This document shows, in pieces, positions 47,627-60,098 of a stretch of 64,000 bases of DNA (its first letter is position 1; every line of letters begins with the position of its first letter). Source of the DNA: Lepidonotus clava (lineage: Eukaryota; Annelida; Polychaeta; Phyllodocida; Polynoidae); assembly GCA_936440205.1 (NCBI GenBank), contig OW387145.1, positions 31,251,075 through 31,315,074 on the forward strand, read 5' to 3'. Below the pieces are notes generated by a model that worked only from the letters and a program-made list of their open reading frames with translations, searched no databases and was not told the origin of the DNA. The position numbers and the translations under genes were made by a program.

Positions 47627-50258
47627 GTGAATCAGTGGTCCACCGAGATGTTATGTGTTATGACGGGGAAATGAGGGTGGTGGGGCCTATTGTTATCTAT
47701 TGTCTTATCTTCGTGAGGAATCCCATTACTCATGGTATCAATAAAATTGCCATATGTTTCATAAAGAGAAAGTAAGTACGTGACTAAAACGGTGAGTCCC
47801 CCCTAGTCCCTATTGTAACTAAATAAACATGTGCTAACGTACGCATAACAGAGCGTTGCCAAAAACAGATCATATCAGCGCCAATCGATTACAGAGTATT
47901 TAAAGTAAAAATAACAATTTGAAAATTTCCCAAATAAACTCATACAGAACAATGCTTTTTGGTTTATATAAAATAAAATAACAAAGTAGGGTTAGGCCTA
48001 TTCGGGTAGACTCTCTATATATAACCATTTAAAAAAAATACAAAAAAACAACTCATACATAACAGCGCTTTTTGGATCATATAGGGAAAAAAAGTAATTA
48101 ACCCAAAAAATCATGCAGGCCTATACATACCTATAGGAATATCTTATGAATCCTTTACAAGGGGCGTTACATAACCGCTACTAGTTACCGCCCCTGCACT
48201 GATTCGCCAGGATCGATCCCTGTGGCATAGATACGTTTCTACTCAGATTACATCACAGACCCCCACCGCTCAGCCCTAATGAAAAATCAATATCACTTTG
48301 GCTCTGACTACCGAGAGTGTCCTGTCATGCACGAGTTTCCCGAGGTATTTCTGGACACCTTGAGGCACTAAACACCTGAATTATCTTACTATTTTTTTAT
48401 GACTGAAAGTTTTAGATCGTGGACGTTTGGCAATTGTATGAAGTATCTGAAAACCCATCTACGAAGAATATATTCATAGTTATCTTGCCTTCATATGTAA
48501 CGATGAATTTTCATTTAATTGTGATAAGATATTTGTAATTAAATCGTCCCTTATGAATGATATCTTTATAGTGATATTGCCTTAATATGCACCACAAGGA
48601 AGGTACGTGTTTTTTCTATTCCATTACGTACATGAGCATCTATATGTTTGGCATATGCATGGAATCAAATAGTTTACTGACGACTGGACATGCATATATA
48701 GTGATATTACCTTAATATATATTGACAAGTATCCTTTTTGTAAGTTATTTAGGGCCGTGTGCTGCATGGAGGCAATACTTTGCAGTACAATGTCATTATA
48801 CATGTATTGTCATATTACGCATCACATGGATGGTAATATTTTTCTCTATACCATTAAGTAAATGACAAGGTTTTCATTCCACATAAAATCAAAATAATTC
48901 CTAGACCGATGATGGTTTTTTTTGTTATTTTTTGTTTACATTATTTTCTGAACAGCGATATTTCAATTCACGCTGTTGAAATTAACAAAATGTAAAATCG
49001 GCCAGGAACTGACAGTAGCCAAATTTCTTAATATTCTGAAGTTTATTTCTCCGAATTGACGGGGGATGTGTAGGAGATACCAATTATCATATGATATATA
49101 ACCATAGATCACCTATCACTACTTCCACTTGGAGTTGCTCACGAGTTGCTCACGTCATAAACAACGCGGCAATGTGCCACTTACTCACACCTTACGAAAC
49201 TCATTTAACTATATTATTGACAATCCCACATCACAAACACATGTTCCTGCTGCTATAACATGGAGAAAAACAAGTCCAACCCGCCCTAAATCAGTAGCAA
49301 TTTGCAGCCACATCCGGAGCGTTTTTCTCCTTGTTTTGGTTAACTTTCATCAAAGCTATTCTACAAATAACATCCGCAGACAATACATTCGACGCCCAAC
49401 TTACAAAACAACTCACATATCATATATGACCCAATTTGAATAAGAATACAGCACGACCTTTGCATGATAACACTCATTCCATGTCCACAGCTTGTTGTAA
49501 CTCATAAAAAGTATGTATTTTTTCTGTCAAGGTATGTATGTTTGATATACATTATCACCGTTTTCCACCCCAGCCTATTGCGCTACCAGCATTTAACTTT
49601 ATGATTATGACCGTGGAGGTTGGTGGCGGTGGTGGCCAGTAACTAACAAGGCTTACATGACAGCGCATCATTACATGTGTGCTCATCACGCCTGTAGCAT
49701 GCTAGGGTGGAGAGGGGAATCTAAGATTAACCGCATCATACCCACAGATGCCAAGTCCAGGCGCTTGGCCTAAGTACATAATGACACCAGGGCTGTCTAG
49801 TGGGGAGAAACATCGCACTTGGTAACCCCTCCTCCAGCCCCCCTGTGCCCCCCCCCCCCCCCCGCCCCATTCCTCCATCCTCTCATGCCGTCAGCATCAC
49901 CCCCCCCCCCCTTGCCCTGACATCCCCAAACTTGCAGCGGTTGCTATACATTAGTTACAGTGTTAATGACAACGCCTTGATAACTTAGATAATTATGATG
50001 CATTGGGGGTCTGGCTGGTCGCCCTGTGAACCAGACGCTGGGTCAATCATGGCATAGGCTGGTCACTTACATGGGAATTTCTGTATAATATAGGATATCA
50101 TATATTTTTATATAATGTATGTATATTTGCATATAATATGTATATGAAATATGTATGACAAATATATATTTGAAAGATACATATATATAGACTATTGTTT
50201 ATACACAAAAATGTATATATACGCATATGTAGGCTTATAGATATAGACCAACATATTC

Positions 50259-50260
<2 letters not shown>
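47627..50260. other. Non-coding interval
   Basis: AT-rich, no supported gene. Between about 48,480 and 48,870 a diverged segment recurs several times (GTGATATTGCCTTAATATGC and variants), an old tandem repeat. A C run lies at 49848-49863. Confidence 0.4.
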
Positions 50261-50309
<49 letters not shown>

Positions 50310-50345
50310 GCCTGTGTGTGTGCATGTGCATGTGTGTCTCTGTGT
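50261..50345 (+). repeat. (TG)n microsatellite
   Basis: 44 bases of pure TG, then a degenerate TG/CATG tail. Confidence 0.97.
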
Positions 50346-53300
50346 CTATAATATAGATGGCTATAGTTTACATTAAATTACATACCATCCTTACAAAAGA
50401 ACATAATAGAAAAACGCAAACTTTACTACTTGCAACATACGCAGTTTCTGGGTTCTATAACAGGCCTAGCCTACTGGAGGATAGACCCAGTAGGGGTCCA
50501 GGGCCTGGGGGTCCCCGTGTACCCTGGGATCCAATTCAGGATCTAATTACTCAGGACCTAACCAGTAAGTACTATAATATACGTCCAGGATACGCCGTGT
50601 GTCCTGTCTGTATCATACGTTTTTAGTCACTGTCTCATGGGGTCACGATTCGTTTTGACCACATGGGGTCGCTTCTTTAGATTATCAAGCAGACCCACTA
50701 AACTATCTTTTTTTCATCACAAACAAGCTTACGATTGTCATTATAATAAATCCAAACTTTTTATCACCCTGACATATCCTAGATGTGCACCATATACAAT
50801 GCAACTGCTTTATGTGTTTGACGAATTAAAAACCCTTAGTCCAAATTTGGTCCATGCAATAAATATACCAATCCAGATTGGTTTCTGTAAATAGTGATTG
50901 GAAAAATCTGATCTTATGCATGTAATTACAAACCCTTGGCTTATAGTTCAAAGATCTGAAAAAAAAAAAATTACCATCTTTATGGCTTTTCTAATTTGAA
51001 TATCCTCAAATTTTTCAACATAACCTTAACCTGAGTTTGGTGGATTGTTGTATAATACATCTCTACCCAGTGGTATGCAGGGACCGTCGCACCAACCGAC
51101 TCCACACCGTGTCAATATTGTGTTCAAGAACACTCTCCCAGGACTCTCACACATATGACAGGCCCTTGGGGCTTGTTAGGTTCCGCGTACATGGAACGGA
51201 ATTAATTAAATGATGTGTATATCTAAATATGCCGTTTACTTTAGTACCTAAAAAAAGAACACCCTTGATTAAAGGTAATAAATACTTTATTGTGTGGATA
51301 TCTACATACTTTTTTTACAACATGCTTGTTTTGCACATTAAACTTTTGTTGCCATTGTTTCTCTCACATTAAGTTATTCTCACTTTCACGACGTTTCATT
51401 TTTAATTAAACAAATGGATTCTTTAAATGTCATTTACCCCCAACTTGAACCTAAATTTCAATTAAAAAGCTAGCTAAAGGAGCAATTCGACCTAGTGGAT
51501 CACTGGAATTAGAGAAACAGTGGAGAAACATAAAAGACATTTACTACCATACAAATGCTCACTAAGTAAACCCGAAATAATTCCCTCCGTTGCTTCCCTA
51601 TCAATATCAGTAGTTTACATTATTTCTCTCAAAAAAAACTTCTTCCTGCAGATGTTTTCAAAAGCCACCTACTACATCCCAATGCAATACCAGGCAATGG
51701 GGAAACTCAAGGGCTATACTATATGAAGTGGGTCGCACATGTCAGAGAAAGGACTCGGGGTTTTTAGGGGGTTGGCCTGTGGGCGTCGGCGGCGGCGTCG
51801 CTCGTTGATTTCTCAACTTGATTCCTATTTTTCCTAGCGTTCACGGGAGGCAGGCGGCTGGTTCTTAGCGGGCCACCACAACAAGACTCTGTTGACTCAA
51901 AGGACCAGCGCAAATAGTCCCAGGATGCAGTGCGCTGTTGTTGTCTTCTAAACACGTCTGGGCCGTTCGACGCGCCCCCTACTGGGCCCTAAAACACCGC
52001 CCCCAGGGGTCGTACACTCTCCGGGCCGAGGTAGGGACACCTGGATCCAATGGTGGAGGTGTGGGAGTTGTACTGAACCTCAGATGAAAACTGTCTTGTA
52101 TTTACAATGCCAGGCCACTGCTTGTTCCTGAGTACATGCACTTTCTGTTCGAAGCATGTCTAACACATGGGTCGTACGTTGTAGTAGGTACCTAAATGAC
52201 CTGGTAGGGACCTCTGATGTCACTGTCAGTTTGTAACTGCTATCATTATTAGATTTCAAAGTGAAATATATAGTAAGTAAATCCTTAGGTTGAGGTGTGA
52301 ATAAAAAGATCATTTCCCCACTGAAGGCGACTGAAATAATCCTTGGAATTTTAGATAAAAATTGAAAAGTAATAACCAAACCAAGGGAAAAATGTTTGCC
52401 CCTGCATACTGGCCTTTAGTTCCTTTAACAGAGAAACTATACAGGTTTACATGTACCTCAACTTTGCAAGATGTAAGGAGGCTTGTACGTGGTGGGTCGG
52501 CTACCGCGATATAGATAGGAACACCATATGAAAAGTGTATTCGTTTTTTTGAGTTCATGAACCTATCCCATATACATATGGTGCTTTAAATCTTTCCAAT
52601 ATAAATCTTATATCTACAGTCCCATTGAATGTCTCCAGTAGCAGCAGATATAATATAGCTTTACCCAGAAACAGCTAAAACCACCTACAAAAATATCCTC
52701 CATATATTACACTCAGATATTACACGCTATATTTGTTCAAGTTCAAGCACGAAGCCGCCTGGTATTCGCCAGCGCAGCCGTTTGAACTTTAGCATGGTCC
52801 TAGAAAACAGAGGAATGTTTATGCAAACTGCTCGATTATGCGATATGGCTTTTTCCACCCCTATCGGGTTACCCATTCCCCTTGCATCCCTCCTTGGTTT
52901 CTTATGTGTTTTGGACTTTGCAATATTTCCACGTACCTACCGACCCGTCGTCACAAAGTCTAAATTCGGATTACATGCGACTCAGAGCCTCTAAATCCAT
53001 TTACAAAGGTCCTAACATATTGTCATTGCTCATAATGTAATGTAAATCCAATAAACCTGTTAAAACCGAGGTAAGCTTTTTTCGGTACGTACCCGGGAAT
53101 CATATTTTGGAATTTTCTCAATCTCAATCTTGCTAGCAAACTTGCATAATCCTGGATGAATTTCATTGTTCCTCTGAGTTCATAAAGCGTCCCCCTTTGA
53201 TGAAAGATCAACATATTCTCCTGCCTTTTAAGTGTTTGATATACCCTTCATCTAAACTTTAAAGACGCTCACTTTCTTTATTTTATTTGTTGCCTGCATG

Positions 53301-54843
53301 CGCTTGGAGAATGTTTGACCTGTGTTCGGAGAATGTTTGACCTTACCCTTGACCTGACCTGACGCTCGTGGGCGGGGTCACTGAGGACGTTTTGATCATG
53401 TGACCTGCGACGATCCTTTAGTAAAAGAAACCGCATGGAGAGTGTATACACTGTGTGTGGAGAGTGTGGGAGGAGGTAGGGCAGGCTCCGCCGTATAGAG
53501 ACTCCACCTAAGATAAACGTTTACCTTTGCCAGCTCCCAACGTCCTTCTAAAAGGGTTGGTTCTGACAAAGGTATCTGTGGACGTTGTCCTCGGCCGACA
53601 AAACGTCAAGGAGTTATTGGATTCCTATTACACCAACATCATATTCTATAGGTTATAAAATCACGACCCCTACACTCATAAGGAATATCATTATTAAAAA
53701 TGGTGATGAAAGAGTAGGCCTATCTGGTGGGGCATATATGCCAATTTCTTTTTATTGTTTATTTTAGATTTTTAACGTATAATATGAATCCATGGAAATC
53801 ATTTCGCAAAATAAAGATTTAAAAAACAATAATTGTATGCGTTCATATGGGCTAACGCTAATGCATATTGGCCCGCATAAAACAAAGCACATGTGGGTAT
53901 AAAATATAGATAAAGATGCGCTTACGCCCCATATTGTTTCATCATGTATTCTTTTTTCAATATACATGATAATTTTATAAACCGACGACGTGGCATGTTA
54001 TTGCTAACACCGGCTCAGTGTAGATAACATAAATATCATACCCTGGACCGAACGTGATCATGTCACAGGATATCTGATCTGAACATCCTATGACCGTATC
54101 CCAACATTTATGCACAGTAGCTTCGACGAATAATAATCTCTCAAAACAAACAGTGTTCTACTGCGTTTTTAATTTTTACATGAGAAAACTCAATAATATA
54201 CGCAGGCCTATAATTATAAAGGTATCCATAATGCAGGCATCTCTTTAAAGGATTGGTAGAAGACAGAGGCCTACTACTGATTGTACTGTAGGCCTATATA
54301 TTAGGGATATTAGGCTTATGCTTCGACAGATTTAATATTTAATTCTGTTTGAGTTAAGAGTTCCTGACATTCATATCATACTCTTACACATAAGTCAAAT
54401 AAGAATAAGTGCATGCATGCCAACTGTAAATAGGGCAGGTTAATATATCTATGACGAACAAGGCCACGTCGTACTTAACATTGGTCCGTCCTCCATGGCC
54501 AGTGATATTTCTACCTCTCATGTCAGCCTGACCTCCCATGGTGTTGGCAGTAGCACTATCATGATTGGTATTTGCCTAATTTTCTGTCCGGAAAACGAGG
54601 CAATCAGAGAAAATAGGCGACTTCTCGGGGAAGCAAGAATTGGCTCCGGTTTCCAGTCCGCACATAGGACGAAAATAGGACATGTTGGAAAAACGCGGGA
54701 ACCAACGTCCGAATTGTCGTCTGCTAATAAATCAAGATGGACGGAGACGATCACCCAAGCTTTTACTGAATTAAACGCTCCCTCCGCGGACGTAGCCAGC
54801 TCTCATTTCATAACTATCCATGTATCCATCGCCTATGCAATCG
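50346..54843. other. Non-coding interval
   Basis: No supported gene. GC-rich patches lie at 51770-52050 and 53280-53540. The latter has TGACCTTACCCTTGACCTGACCTGAC, again AGGTCA-type half-sites. The frame at 54495-54869 is open but leads straight into the promoter-like CCAAT boxes and has no domain. Confidence 0.4.
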
Positions 54844-54990
54844 ACCAATCACAGTCCTCGACTCACTGAGTGGGATTGCGCTCGTCCAATCGGAGGGCGC
54901 GTGACATGGGCCGAGGTTAGTTACGGCGATGGCCACTGAGGGCGCTGTAGAAGCCATGGGGGAGGAGAGCATCTGTTGACGACCCTAGCC
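54844..54990 (+). promoter_or_regulatory. Promoter-like region with two CCAAT boxes
   Basis: Two forward CCAAT boxes (54844-54848 and 54885-54889) lie 41 bases apart in a GC- and CpG-rich block. They are followed by CCACTGAGGGCGCTGTAG (54933-54950), close to a CTCF site. There is no TATA box. Transcription to the right would give an untranslated leader with a short ATG frame (MATEGAVEAMGEESIC) before the donor at 55209. Confidence 0.4.
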
Positions 54991-55209
54991 TAGGGCAAAT
55001 ACGGAGATTAAGACTGAAACTGAGGTCAATATTTGAGGGGACAGGCCCTCCCGACGTCGGCAAATACTAGTTATGAAGTTTGGGAAGACTTCGCGGTCTG
55101 GGCCCCTGACCCATACAAATAGTCCTCGTCCAGAAAAAGTTCCAGACTCCCACAGTAGTTGATGGTATGTGAAGTGCTCGAAGAAATGCTCTTTGTTGTT
55201 CTATCACCG
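54990..55209 (+). CDS. Candidate first exon ending at a consensus donor
   Basis: Downstream of the CCAAT boxes the sequence runs to TCACCG|GTAAGC, a good donor. A possible coding start is the ATG at 55162, giving MVCEVLEEMLFVVLSP up to the splice site. Everything before it would be untranslated. The downstream exon lies outside what I can recognise, so coding status is uncertain. The transcript start is only estimated from the CCAAT boxes. Confidence 0.25.
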
Positions 55210-55688
55210 GTAAGCTTTTAATATATAGGTGCAAAGTACTTATTATAATGGATAATTGGCAGTAACCAAATAGAGGTATGCGTTATATTAGAAACTTCTG
55301 AAAAAAAAGTTTATAAGGCTTGGAGCCAACACATCTAACCATGCATCATTAAAGGGAATACATTCATGTAAATTGCATTACTTCTTATCATCCTATATTT
55401 CCTCAAATCGACTGACCTATGGCTATCTATTTTTTCATATGGTACATATATCTACCCAAGAGATCGTCTACACCACCCCCCCACCCCCCCCCCCCCCCCC
55501 CGCCCAAACACACACCCACTAATACCAAACCAATTTGGGCCTAGGCATTTACACGCAGGAGCTTTCTTTGCAAGCTTTCTGTGGAGTACTTTCACCGATT
55601 CATTAGGCAGGGGTAGCAAGGTTGTAGGCAACCCTTGACCCGTCGAAGGCAAACAGGGCTGTTGATCCTTGGCTAAGTGAGGTATTTC
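55210..55688. other. Non-coding interval, probably first intron
   Basis: AT-rich with a C run at 55475-55501. No supported exon. Confidence 0.4.
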
Positions 55689-55904
55689 TTAATCCTGTTC
55701 TCAACTAGGCGATTTTAGCAAATGCGATTTTGGTATTTCCTAAGTTTTCATAAAGAATAGGAACTAATATGACTATACGTACCATTTGAATGGGAAATTA
55801 AAATCATTTCTGACGATAATGTAACATACCTATAATAAGCTCTAATTCATACCGTCGATTTCCCAAATCGCAAGTAAAATCGTCTGGTTGAATACAGGCT
55901 TTAA
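55689..55904. mobile_element. TTAA-flanked MITE (CGATTTT type)
   Basis: The left end TCCTGTTCTCAACTAGGCGA and the right end, inverted, AGCCTGTATTCAACCAGACG, both continue into TTTTA. TTAA borders both sides (55689-55692 and 55901-55904). TTAA duplication is a feature of piggyBac and Kolobok transposons. The ~208-bp interior has no coding capacity. This is the best preserved of about four copies in the window (33.2, 41.1, 46.1 and 55.7 kb). Confidence 0.75.
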
Positions 55905-58282
55905 CGTTCACAATCCGGGGAGAGCGGGTGAATGGTGGATAGTGAGCACAGCTTTGTCAACTTAACCCCCCTGCCTCGTGTTCCGGCCTTATGTAGAAGG
56001 AGGGTTAAGTAAGTGATTAGACTAGGCCAACTTGATCCATAGGTAGCGATTTATTTCTCTCTTCCATGAAATCAAAAGTGTTTGAAATTGGACGTAAAGT
56101 ACCCTTATCAGTACAGGGAATAAGCTTTAGATATTGTTTGAAAATGTGATGGTTCATCGTCTCTGTATGAGACATATTGTCCTGGTTAAAAAAAAGATTG
56201 AAGACCTTTTTAAACCAGGGCTTGGACAACTTCATATGTTAACCCCAAAATGACATACATGATTATAAGCATTGACAGCAAATTTGTACCTCTGCATAGA
56301 ATCTTTAAAAAAAGTTGTCAGTTATATAAATGATCAAAATGTCTCAGTGGACCGTTTCCTATGCAGCGTAATCATATATATGCTTACCTGCGTTTTATGT
56401 ACGAATGATTATCATAACTATATCCCAAAGACAATGCTTTATATGCAAACACAACCCTACTCCGTTCGCCCAGTAAAGGCCAGATGAGTAAGCTGTCATA
56501 CAAAAGCAATTAAGCTTTCCAAACTGCCCATGCCTGTTACACGTTAGTCATTTCTGCCCACTTAAGCTTCAAGCTGATGGCAGCTTAATTAACCCTTACA
56601 CAATTAACCCTAATTGTGCGTGTGCCAGAAATGCAAATCGAACAGCACAAACTATAACCCTGAACTTATGCCCACGCGATACCAATCTACGTCAATCTAC
56701 CGCAATACTTTCAATATAGATAATGACAGTTCATATCGCAATCATAAGTACTTAACAGGTAGGCCAATTGGTGAAGAATGCTGTATTTGCATGTGCTCTT
56801 GCTAATTGCACTAATTTATACCGGCCTCAAGTGTAAATTTACTTTTGAAAACAGGGCAACCATATCTTCCTAATTATTATGATAATACAACTGTCAACTG
56901 AAAAGAAGAATGTCAGATAAATTCTAAGTCTAAGATGTATATATAGGTCGTTTATTGAGGATTAAATCCTATTTGAATATAATATCCATATTCCTATGTA
57001 AAGCATTTAGAAACTTGGCCAACGTTTAACGTGGTTGACTTTTCATGCACTGTCCTTCTCACAAACCTTTATTACAAAGTCTTTATTGCAAATTCCCAAA
57101 CTGACCTGGTCTATTTTCGTGCGATTTCAGGAAAGAGGAAGGAAATCATTATCGATTTTTAGCAAATCGGTCTGAATGGTCTATTATCGCACATTAAGCT
57201 CATTTTATCTGCCTCTTAATCAGACAGACGTAGGGTCTTAGGATAAGTTACTGAACACAAGGAAGTTACCCACGTCCCAAATTACTAAATCATATTCCAA
57301 AGGAAATATGTGTAGACGAATGATAAGTATTTGCTTATAATTATATAGATGTCTCCTCAGCCTTCGAATAAACATGCAATGGACATTCACATAAATGAAG
57401 TTTCTTTTAGCAATTTTGTAAATGAAATAGTATGGGAAATTCTTATAAATATTCTTCACATTTAATGTTAATATGCCATCACACATTGCCATTTTGAGTG
57501 GACATGTTTTTGTTATTTTAAAATACAACGTCGTCAATCTAGGTAACCAAAAGCGTAAACGTGCAACACACTGTACTCGATTTTGGAACGTTCATGAATA
57601 CATTATAAAATGATCTATTCATTATACATGAGGATTTGCAGTAGAATGCAGGAACGCAATGTGTTCATTTCACTGGATGAGATGGGAAGTAGAACGAGTT
57701 GTCAGTATAGGTGCAATACATGACCCCCTCCCAAGTGTCAGGCCAAGAACTAAAAGGTATTTGGCCATCGTTCAACATGGCGATCGCAACTGAAATCATG
57801 TCAAGGACGTTAATGAAGTCAATGTGAATTTACACGCAAACTACTCTTCCCCATCAGCCTATAATGTTTACCATAGACATACATCTCTATGTATTTACTA
57901 ATGTATTATCAAAGAATGAGATGTACTTTGATAATTATATGTAACATATTAGATCTTTAAATAAATTTTATAAGAATTATCTCGTTACTCTGTTACAGAT
58001 GACAGAGCAACTAGGGCAAAGTATTTTTGTTAATGATTTTAACATCACAAATACTATAATATCATGTAGGGTGTGTGTGTGAAATTACCATATGATGATG
58101 AATTTGGAGCAATTACACTGACCTTAATATGTATAATTGAATTACGTTATTTCGCGAACAGAATGATTTAAGACCAACACATGTTCTAATTATAGTTGTA
58201 GAAATTGGAAATGACACCAGCTAACTTTAAATACTATCTCACTTTAGATCTCTCATAATTATATCTGCACAACATTTTTTAG
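55905..58282. other. Non-coding interval
   Basis: AT-rich, no supported gene, no repeat of note. Confidence 0.45.
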
Positions 58283-58398
58283 TAGTTTTCTTTTTAAGCT
58301 TTATATGGCTGTTTGGTAGTTTTCTTTTTAAGCGTCATCTGACTTTTTGGTTGTTTTCCTTTTAAGTTTTATCTGACGTTTTGGTTGTTTTTTCTTTG
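58283..58398 (+). repeat. 34-bp tandem repeat, 3.4 units
   Basis: Units of the form TAGTTTTCTTTTTAAGC..TCTGAC.TTTTGG start at 58283, 58317 and 58351, with a partial unit after. They are T-rich and diverged by several substitutions. Confidence 0.85.
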
Positions 58399-58945
58399 GC
58401 TCGGGTGGGGTGGGGTCAGTTTGCTGGTTCATTGTTTCAGGATATCGTCTTTCAGACATCAGGTCTGCACACCTTTGTACAAGGGCTGGGTTTGGCAGCC
58501 CTTACCCCTACCTGACTCCCTTTATCACCTACCTACCCCTAGCCCTGCCTTAATATAGTCTTTGCAAATGGAACACCTCTCTTATATGGGGTTAAATATA
58601 TGAAATAATGAGATTATTTATTCATTTCTACAGAGGATCTACCTGACAAATGTTACATCAATCGTATCAATAATGATACTTTCAAAAACGTTTTCTTGTT
58701 TGTATGCAAAAAAAAGTTAAACAGGTTATGTGTGAGCTTTAGCATCTCAATATTGCCCGTATGAAACTGTATGAAATTTGTTGAACCGAAGTTACACAAA
58801 CATAACTGGGGTATGCGGGTTTTATTCTTGTTAAGTATAGGCCTATTGTCCCTTCAGTTTTTCGTCTTGCAGCATTTTACTGGGCTGGGCCAACCTATAT
58901 CTACCTCCCTGCAGGAATTCACCATTATAATTGTAGTACAACTAC

Positions 58946-59266
58946 CAGGGTACCAACCAAAACTCCATTTTCAAATTCCCTGTGTATTCCCAGACATTTC
59001 CCTGTCCCGCGGCAATTTTTTCCTGTGTCATATCCAGCAAGTTGTTCAAAATTAAATGCCTCTGCGTGCAGAAAAATTCAGACAACCCAACAGCAAAAAG
59101 TCGAATCCCTAATATCTTGAGAATCAGGAATTTCAGAACCTGGCCAAATGAGATTCCCTGAGTTTTCCCTGCGTTTTTGCAAAATTTCTAAATTCCCTGC
59201 ATTTTCCCTGCCAGGGAATTTTGTTGTTGCCATTTTCCCTGTTTTCCCTGTGTGGTTAGTACCCTG
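58946..59266. mobile_element. hAT-like non-autonomous element with 6-bp target duplication
   Basis: The ends CAGGGTACCAACCA and TGGTTAGTACCCTG are inverted. The six bases AACTAC flank both sides (58940-58945 and 59267-59272). The interior (321 bp in all) repeats TTCCCTG or CCAGGGAA many times, as subterminal repeats do, and has no transposase. It shares CAGGG ends and the 6-bp duplication with the element at 7399-7961, but not its interior. Confidence 0.82.
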
Positions 59267-59299
59267 AACTACAGCCTATGGCAGAAACAGAATCCTTAC

Positions 59300-59590
59300 A
59301 GAAAAGCGTCTATAGCCCCCCTCCTCCAGCTGCCACCAGTACACCCAGCCTCCTTGCCCGGTACGGGAGGCCAGTGGCGCCCCCTCCCAGGCGTTTGGCA
59401 CACTACACGCCACCAGCCACCGGGCCGGGCGACGACTGAGCGGCGCGTTTTTTTCTGTAATAACGCGGTGAATTTTTCATGAAAACACGGAGGCTGACTT
59501 TTGGCCGTGCAGGCGGGGAGGCAGACACTGTGCAGACCCCCCTCCCCTCCCCTGAAACCTTCCTGCACCCAGTGGGTATGGTGTGGTAGA
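59300..59590. promoter_or_regulatory. GC-rich island
   Basis: A CpG-rich block with GTGGCGCCCCCTCCCAG (CTCF-like) and a central AT part (GGCGCGTTTTTTTCTGTAAT, then GAATTTTTCATGAAAAC). Frames on both strands are open for 70-90 codons, but without domain features or a splice pair. It is enhancer- or promoter-like at best. Confidence 0.28.
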
Positions 59591-59937
59591 GTTGCTAGTT
59601 CGTATTTAGTCCACTGGTGGCGTCATTGTGCAGACCGCAACCAATGCGACCGAAAACTCATATTTTCCATATATATATTTACTGTGAACCTTACTCTGGT
59701 ATTTCAGTGTGTTTCATCACACGTGTTTTTGTACAAATTGATGTTTTTTCTGAAATCATAGATACTTTTTGGAACTCTATCAACTGAGGCTACTTTGCAA
59801 CTTCATATATATATGTCTAATTCCTTTATGCATTATACGTCAACATACAGTTAATGATTATGAAGCATTCTATGGGAACTGTGGACTTGATTTCCCCCCT
59901 GATACAATCGATTGTTATAGATATGTTATAGTTTTTA

Positions 59938-59951
59938 GGGAAGGATTTTTT

Positions 59952-59982
<31 letters not shown>

Positions 59983-60090
59983 GCGCATGAGCCTTTTTTT
60001 TAAATGTAAAACTGGCGCCCCCAGAGGGTGCGCCGGGACTTTTTTTTTAATAAATGCGCCCCCTTTCAAAAGTTTCCGGATTCGCCCCTG
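59938..60090. mobile_element. hAT-type MITE remnant with 8-bp target duplication
   Basis: The right end, inverted, reads CAGGGGCGAATCCGGAAACT and continues TTTGAAAGGGGGCGC. The left end GGGAAGGATTTTTTT then G-run and CGCA is a damaged version of it. AGTTTTTA (59930-59937) and AGTTTTGA (60091-60098) look like an 8-bp target duplication with one change. The poly-T/poly-G at 59947-59983 is inside the left end. The CAGTGGCGGATCC-like terminus is familiar from DNA-transposon copies in many invertebrates (memory, not checked). Confidence 0.6.
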
Positions 60091-60098
60091 AGTTTTGA

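Noticed and set aside
50098-50331. His/Thr-rich minus-strand frame
   Set aside because: Translation of the second TG microsatellite.
52782-52994. 70-codon plus-strand frame with a hydrophobic centre
   Set aside because: No splice sites or family match. Hydrophobic runs are common in T-rich chance frames.
54495-54869. 124-codon plus-strand frame
   Set aside because: It runs into the paired CCAAT boxes, lacks domain features and has no splice support, so it is more likely promoter-upstream DNA.
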